This document shows positions 60,925-64,000 of a stretch of DNA of 64,000 nt, piece by piece. Origin of the DNA: Promicromonospora iranensis (GTDB lineage: Bacteria; Actinomycetota; Actinomycetes; Actinomycetales; Cellulomonadaceae); NCBI RefSeq assembly GCF_028994775.1, contig NZ_JAJQMN010000021.1, positions 1 to 64,000 on the forward strand, written 5' to 3'. Every line of letters starts with the position of its first letter. Position 1 is the stretch's first letter. A model generated the notes under the pieces. It worked only from the letters and a program-made list of their open reading frames with translations. It searched no databases and was not told the DNA's origin. Made by a program: the position numbers and the translations under genes.

Positions 60925-62219
60925 AGATCGGCATGATCTCGGAGCACGCCAGCCCCCTCGCCGTACTCGGCGAAGCGGACGCCGGTGGACAGAACGTCCA
61001 CGTCGCGGCGCTGGCCCAGCGTCTTGCCGCGGACGGTCACACCGTCGACGTCTACACACGGCGGGACGACCCGGCGCTCCCGGAGCGGGTCCCGCTCACC
61101 GACGGCGTCGACGTCGTGCACGTCGACGCGGGTCCACCCGAACGGTTGCCGAAGGACGAGCTGCTGCGCTGGATGCACCCGTTCGGCGACGACCTCGCGG
61201 CCCGCTTCGCCGACCCCGAGGTGCGGCCGGACGTGCTGCACGCCCACTTCTGGATGTCGGGCCTGGCCGCGCTGCGTGCCACCCGCCGATCGGACGACGG
61301 CCACCTGCCGGCCGTTCCGGTGGTCCAGACCTTCCATGCGCTGGGCTCGGTCAAGCGCCGGTACCAGGGCAGCGCCGATACCAGCCCCACCGCACGGATC
61401 CCGCTGGAGAAGACCCTGTGCGCGGACGTGGACCTGGTGATCGCCACCTGCCGGGACGAGGTCCGCGAGCTGCGGCAGCTGGGCGCGGCGGACGACCGGG
61501 TCCGCGTGGTGCCCTGCGGCGTCGACCTCGGTGTGTTCACGCCGGGCCCGGCCCGGGCGCAGCACGCGGACGAGGACCGGCCCCTGCGTCTGCTCTCCCT
61601 GGGCAGGCTCGTGGAGCGCAAGGGCGTCGCGACGGTCGTCGAGGCCCTTGCCCGCCTCGACAGGCACGCCCCTCCGGTGGAGCTGCTGGTCGCGGGCGGG
61701 CCGCCCCTCGGCGAGCTCGACCGCGATCCAGAGGTGCGCCGCCTGCGTGCCCAGGCCGAGCGGCTGGGTGTCGCCGACCGGGTGCGGTTCCTCGGCGCGG
61801 TATCGCACGAGGACGTACCCGAGCTGCTCCGCAGCGCCGACGTGGTGGCGTGCACCCCCTGGTACGAGCCGTTCGGGATCGTGCCGCTGGAGGCCGCGGC
61901 GTGCGGCCTGCCGGTCATCGCGTCGGAGGTCGGAGGCATGCTCGACACCGTGGTGCACGAGCGCACCGGGCTGCTCGTGCCGCCGCGTGACCCCGCCGCC
62001 GTCTCCGACGCGTTGCTGCGCCTGGCGGACCGTCGGTTCCGGCTCCGCCTCGGCGCCGCCGCCCGCGTCCGCGCCGAACGCCGGTACGGCTGGGCCTCGG
62101 TGGCCCGGCAGACGGCCGAGGCCTACGCCGAGGTCGTCAGTTCCTCGTCCGCACGCGCGCCGCTGCCGCAGTGGTCTGCGGCAGGGGCTCCGCTGGTCTC
62201 CGCAGGAGGTACCCGATGA
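60921..62219 (+). CDS. glycosyltransferase family 4
   Basis: A 432-residue GT4 enzyme. The acceptor half has ASPLAVLGEADAGGQNVHVA and VLHAHFWMSGLAALRA. The donor half has VVPCGVDLGVFTPG, LSLGRLVERKGVATVVEALA and the E-x7-E motif in WYEPFGIVPLEAAACGLPV. The opening resembles sucrose synthase-like and MshA-like GT4s. A Ser/Ala-rich tail follows. It is coupled on both sides in the heptose operon. Confidence 0.92.
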   Translation: MKIGMISEHASPLAVLGEADAGGQNVHVAALAQRLAADGHTVDVYTRRDDPALPERVPLTDGVDVVHVDAGPPERLPKDELLRWMHPFGDDLAARFADPEVRPDVLHAHFWMSGLAALRATRRSDDGHLPAVPVVQTFHALGSVKRRYQGSADTSPTARIPLEKTLCADVDLVIATCRDEVRELRQLGAADDRVRVVPCGVDLGVFTPGPARAQHADEDRPLRLLSLGRLVERKGVATVVEALARLDRHAPPVELLVAGGPPLGELDRDPEVRRLRAQAERLGVADRVRFLGAVSHEDVPELLRSADVVACTPWYEPFGIVPLEAAACGLPVIASEVGGMLDTVVHERTGLLVPPRDPAAVSDALLRLADRRFRLRLGAAARVRAERRYGWASVARQTAEAYAEVVSSSSARAPLPQWSAAGAPLVSAGGTR

Positions 62220-62881
62220 GTTCGCAGCCCGTCCGACCGACCGCCCTCCAGCCCTCCTCCAGCGGCCGGAACTGGCTCCGCCAGCACCGCGCCGACCTGT
62301 TGACCGGCCTCGACCACCTCAGCTCCAGCTTCGGCCGGATCGAGGCGTGGGGCCAGGACCTCGCCGAACGGCTGGTCTCCGGCCAGCGCCTGCTCGTGGC
62401 GGGCAACGGCGGCAGCGCCGCGGAGGCCCAGCACCTGACCGCGGAGCTCGTGGGCCGCTTCGAAGGCGAGCGTGTCCCGCTCGCGGCGATCGCCCTGCAC
62501 GCGGAGACCTCCAGCCTCAGCGCGATCGTCAACGACTACGGCCAGGACGAGATGTTCGCCCGGCAGGTCGCGGCCCACGGCAGGCCTGGCGACGTGCTGC
62601 TGTGCCTGTCGACGTCCGGCGCGAGCGCCAACGTGCTCGTCGCGGCCCGGCGCGCCCGCGAGCTGGGACTCACCACGTGGGCGCTCACCGGCCGGGCGCC
62701 CAACCCGCTCGCGGCACTGTGCGACGACGCGCTCGCCGTCCCGTCGGTCTCCACGTCGGCGGTGCAGGAGATCCATCTCGTCGTCGCGCACACGCTCTGC
62801 GCGGTGCTCGACGCCCACATCGCCGCGGGCGGCACACGCGTACGCCGGACCGGGTCACGCACGGCGGGGGCGAACGCATGA
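62216..62881 (+). CDS. gmhA: phosphoheptose isomerase GmhA (SIS domain)
   Basis: A 221-residue SIS-fold isomerase converting sedoheptulose-7-P to D-glycero-D-manno-heptose-7-P. The core reads LVAGNGGSAAEAQHLTAELV, SAIVNDYGQDEMFARQV, LCLSTSGASANVLVAARRAR and VQEIHLVVAHTLCAVLD, matching GmhA including the Glu and His of the active site. GGAGG precedes the ATG. Its stop overlaps the hldE start. Confidence 0.92.
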   Translation: MSSQPVRPTALQPSSSGRNWLRQHRADLLTGLDHLSSSFGRIEAWGQDLAERLVSGQRLLVAGNGGSAAEAQHLTAELVGRFEGERVPLAAIALHAETSSLSAIVNDYGQDEMFARQVAAHGRPGDVLLCLSTSGASANVLVAARRARELGLTTWALTGRAPNPLAALCDDALAVPSVSTSAVQEIHLVVAHTLCAVLDAHIAAGGTRVRRTGSRTAGANA

Positions 62882-64000
62882 CCGGGAACGGCGCCGCCGT
62901 CGGTGATCTCTCGCGCAAGCTGGCCGACACCTCGCCCGGCGGGGACGGTCGGCCGAAGGTGGCCGTCGTCGGCGATCTCCTGCTCGACCGGGACATCGAC
63001 GGGTCGGTGACCCGGCTGGCCCCCGACGCCCCGGTACCCGTCGTCGACGTGTCGGAGGTCCGCCAGAGCCCGGGTGGCGCGGGGCTCGCCGCCCTGCTGT
63101 GCGCCCAGCGGGCCGACGTCGTCCTCGTCGCGCCGATCGCCGATGACGCGGACGGCCAGGAGCTGCGCCGACAGCTGTCCGACATCACCGTCGTCCCGCT
63201 CCGCCACGACGGTCCGACCCGCCGCAAGACGCGCGTGCGCAGCTCCGGGCAAGGTCTGGTCCGCCTGGACGACGGCGGCCCGGGCACCCCGCTCGGGGTG
63301 AACCAGGCGACCGCCGAACGCGTGCGCGACGCCCTCGCGGGCTGCGACGCCGTCCTCGTCGCCGACTACGGCGGCGGCATGACCCGGGAGCCGCTCCTGC
63401 GGGAGGTCCTCACCGAGTCGGCGGCGCGCGTGCCGCTCGTCTGGGACCCGCACCCGCGGGGTGGTGAACCCGTCCCCGGCGCGGCGCTCGTGACGCCGAA
63501 CGCGGCGGAGGCCGAACGGGCGGCGCAGCACCTTCCGGTGCCGCCCTCGGACGCCGACACCGAGGTCCCGGCGGTCGCCGATGTGCTGCGCAGGGCCTGG
63601 GACGCGCAGGCGGTGAGCGTCACCGCCGGGGACCGCGGCGCCTTCGTCGCCACCCGCCCGGCCGACGGCGACCGCACCGACGACGCCCCCGGCGTCGTCT
63701 GCCACCTGCCCGCCGAACCCGCGCACGGACCCGACCCCTGCGGTGCCGGCGACCGCTTCGCCGCGACCGTGACGGACCGGCTGGCCCGCGGGGACGCGGC
63801 CACCACCGCCGTCCGGGAGGGTGTGGTCGCCGCGAGCGCCTGGGTCGCCTCCGGGGGCGCCGACGGCTTCCGGCGTGCCCGGACGGCCGCCCGGCAGCCC
63901 GTCGAGCAGGGCAGCCCGTCGTCCCTGGAGGAGCTCGGTGCGCGGATGCGCGCGGCGGGCGGTGTGCTGGTCGCGACGAGCGGCTGTTTCGACCTGCTGC
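62878..64000 (+). CDS. hldE: heptose-7-phosphate kinase/1-phosphate nucleotidyltransferase HldE (partial, window end)
   Basis: At least 374 residues, cut by the window edge. The PfkB-type kinase domain has VAVVGDLLLDRDIDGSVTRL, APDAPVPVVDV, SPGGAGLAAL, and the catalytic DPCGAGDRF. A linker leads to VLVATSGCFDLL, the start of the HldE cytidylyltransferase-like domain. The kinase phosphorylates heptose-7-P at C1 and the second domain adds a nucleotide. With gmhA and the GmhB-like fusion this completes the NDP-heptose route. It overlaps gmhA by 4 bp. Confidence 0.92.
   Translation, partial: MTGNGAAVGDLSRKLADTSPGGDGRPKVAVVGDLLLDRDIDGSVTRLAPDAPVPVVDVSEVRQSPGGAGLAALLCAQRADVVLVAPIADDADGQELRRQLSDITVVPLRHDGPTRRKTRVRSSGQGLVRLDDGGPGTPLGVNQATAERVRDALAGCDAVLVADYGGGMTREPLLREVLTESAARVPLVWDPHPRGGEPVPGAALVTPNAAEAERAAQHLPVPPSDADTEVPAVADVLRRAWDAQAVSVTAGDRGAFVATRPADGDRTDDAPGVVCHLPAEPAHGPDPCGAGDRFAATVTDRLARGDAATTAVREGVVAASAWVASGGADGFRRARTAARQPVEQGSPSSLEELGARMRAAGGVLVATSGCFDLL

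Noticed and set aside
1-64000. tRNA, rRNA, integrase, transposase or phage genes
   Set aside because: None found by eye on either strand; composition is even across the window.

Overview
The window is very GC-rich, tightly packed, and has the genes of a Gram-positive high-GC actinomycete: a dnaK-grpE-dnaJ-hspR operon with HAIR operators, ANTAR and WhiB-era style regulation, MsiK-type CUT1 sugar operons without their own ATPase, DUF4235 and DUF6069 proteins, and many genes whose start codon sits 6-7 nt after a TAnnnT -10 box (leaderless mRNAs). Two GH3 glycosidases and a LacI-controlled oligosaccharide transporter suggest a plant-polymer degrader, possibly of the Promicromonosporaceae/Cellulomonadaceae type. 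That placement is inference. I see no rRNA, tRNA, CRISPR array, prophage or intact insertion sequence.

Layout. 0.2-5.2 kb: transglutaminase-like protein, sirtuin, an EgtD-like methyltransferase coupled to a small membrane protein, tadA, upp. 5.3-10.1 kb: a giant ECF sigma factor carrying its own zinc-finger and membrane/extracellular part, divergent from a degenerate GGDEF protein, then a DUF1540 protein. 10.3-14.6 kb: heat-shock operon read leftward from a two-HAIR promoter. 14.7-20.6 kb: acetyltransferase, small protein, M19 dipeptidase, secreted subtilase with Ig-like repeats, S4 RNA-binding protein. 20.7-34.3 kb: carbohydrate region with GH3, CUT1 ABC operon and LacI regulator, then a second GH3 flanked by two paralogous double-GNAT proteins, and an M81 peptidase. 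34.5-41.1 kb: operon of phosphotransferase, sensor kinase and response regulator with a repeat-bearing acidic secreted protein downstream, then pgi and cutC. 41.1-48.9 kb: PrsW protease; a three-gene N-acyl amino acid racemase/acyltransferase/deacylase operon; DoxX-HxlR; DUF6069 and a NarL-type two-component system. 48.9-52.9 kb: thiamine ABC transporter behind a TPP riboswitch, DUF4235. 52.9-55.5 kb: PAS-ANTAR antiterminator, FAD-Rieske oxidoreductase. 55.6-64.0 kb: seven genes, each overlapping the next by 4 bp, that encode a carbamoyltransferase, four glycosyltransferase modules and a heptose-nucleotide pathway (GmhA, HldE, a GmhB-like phosphatase fused to a glycosyltransferase); the last gene runs off the window.

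The strongest candidates for new biology are the heptose/carbamoyl glycan operon, the membrane-tethered ECF sigma fusion, the likely D-to-L amino acid N-succinyl operon, a short imperfect palindrome found in-frame inside four unrelated genes, and a long palindrome that closes both GH3 genes. All functions are read from motifs and gene order; no searches were run.
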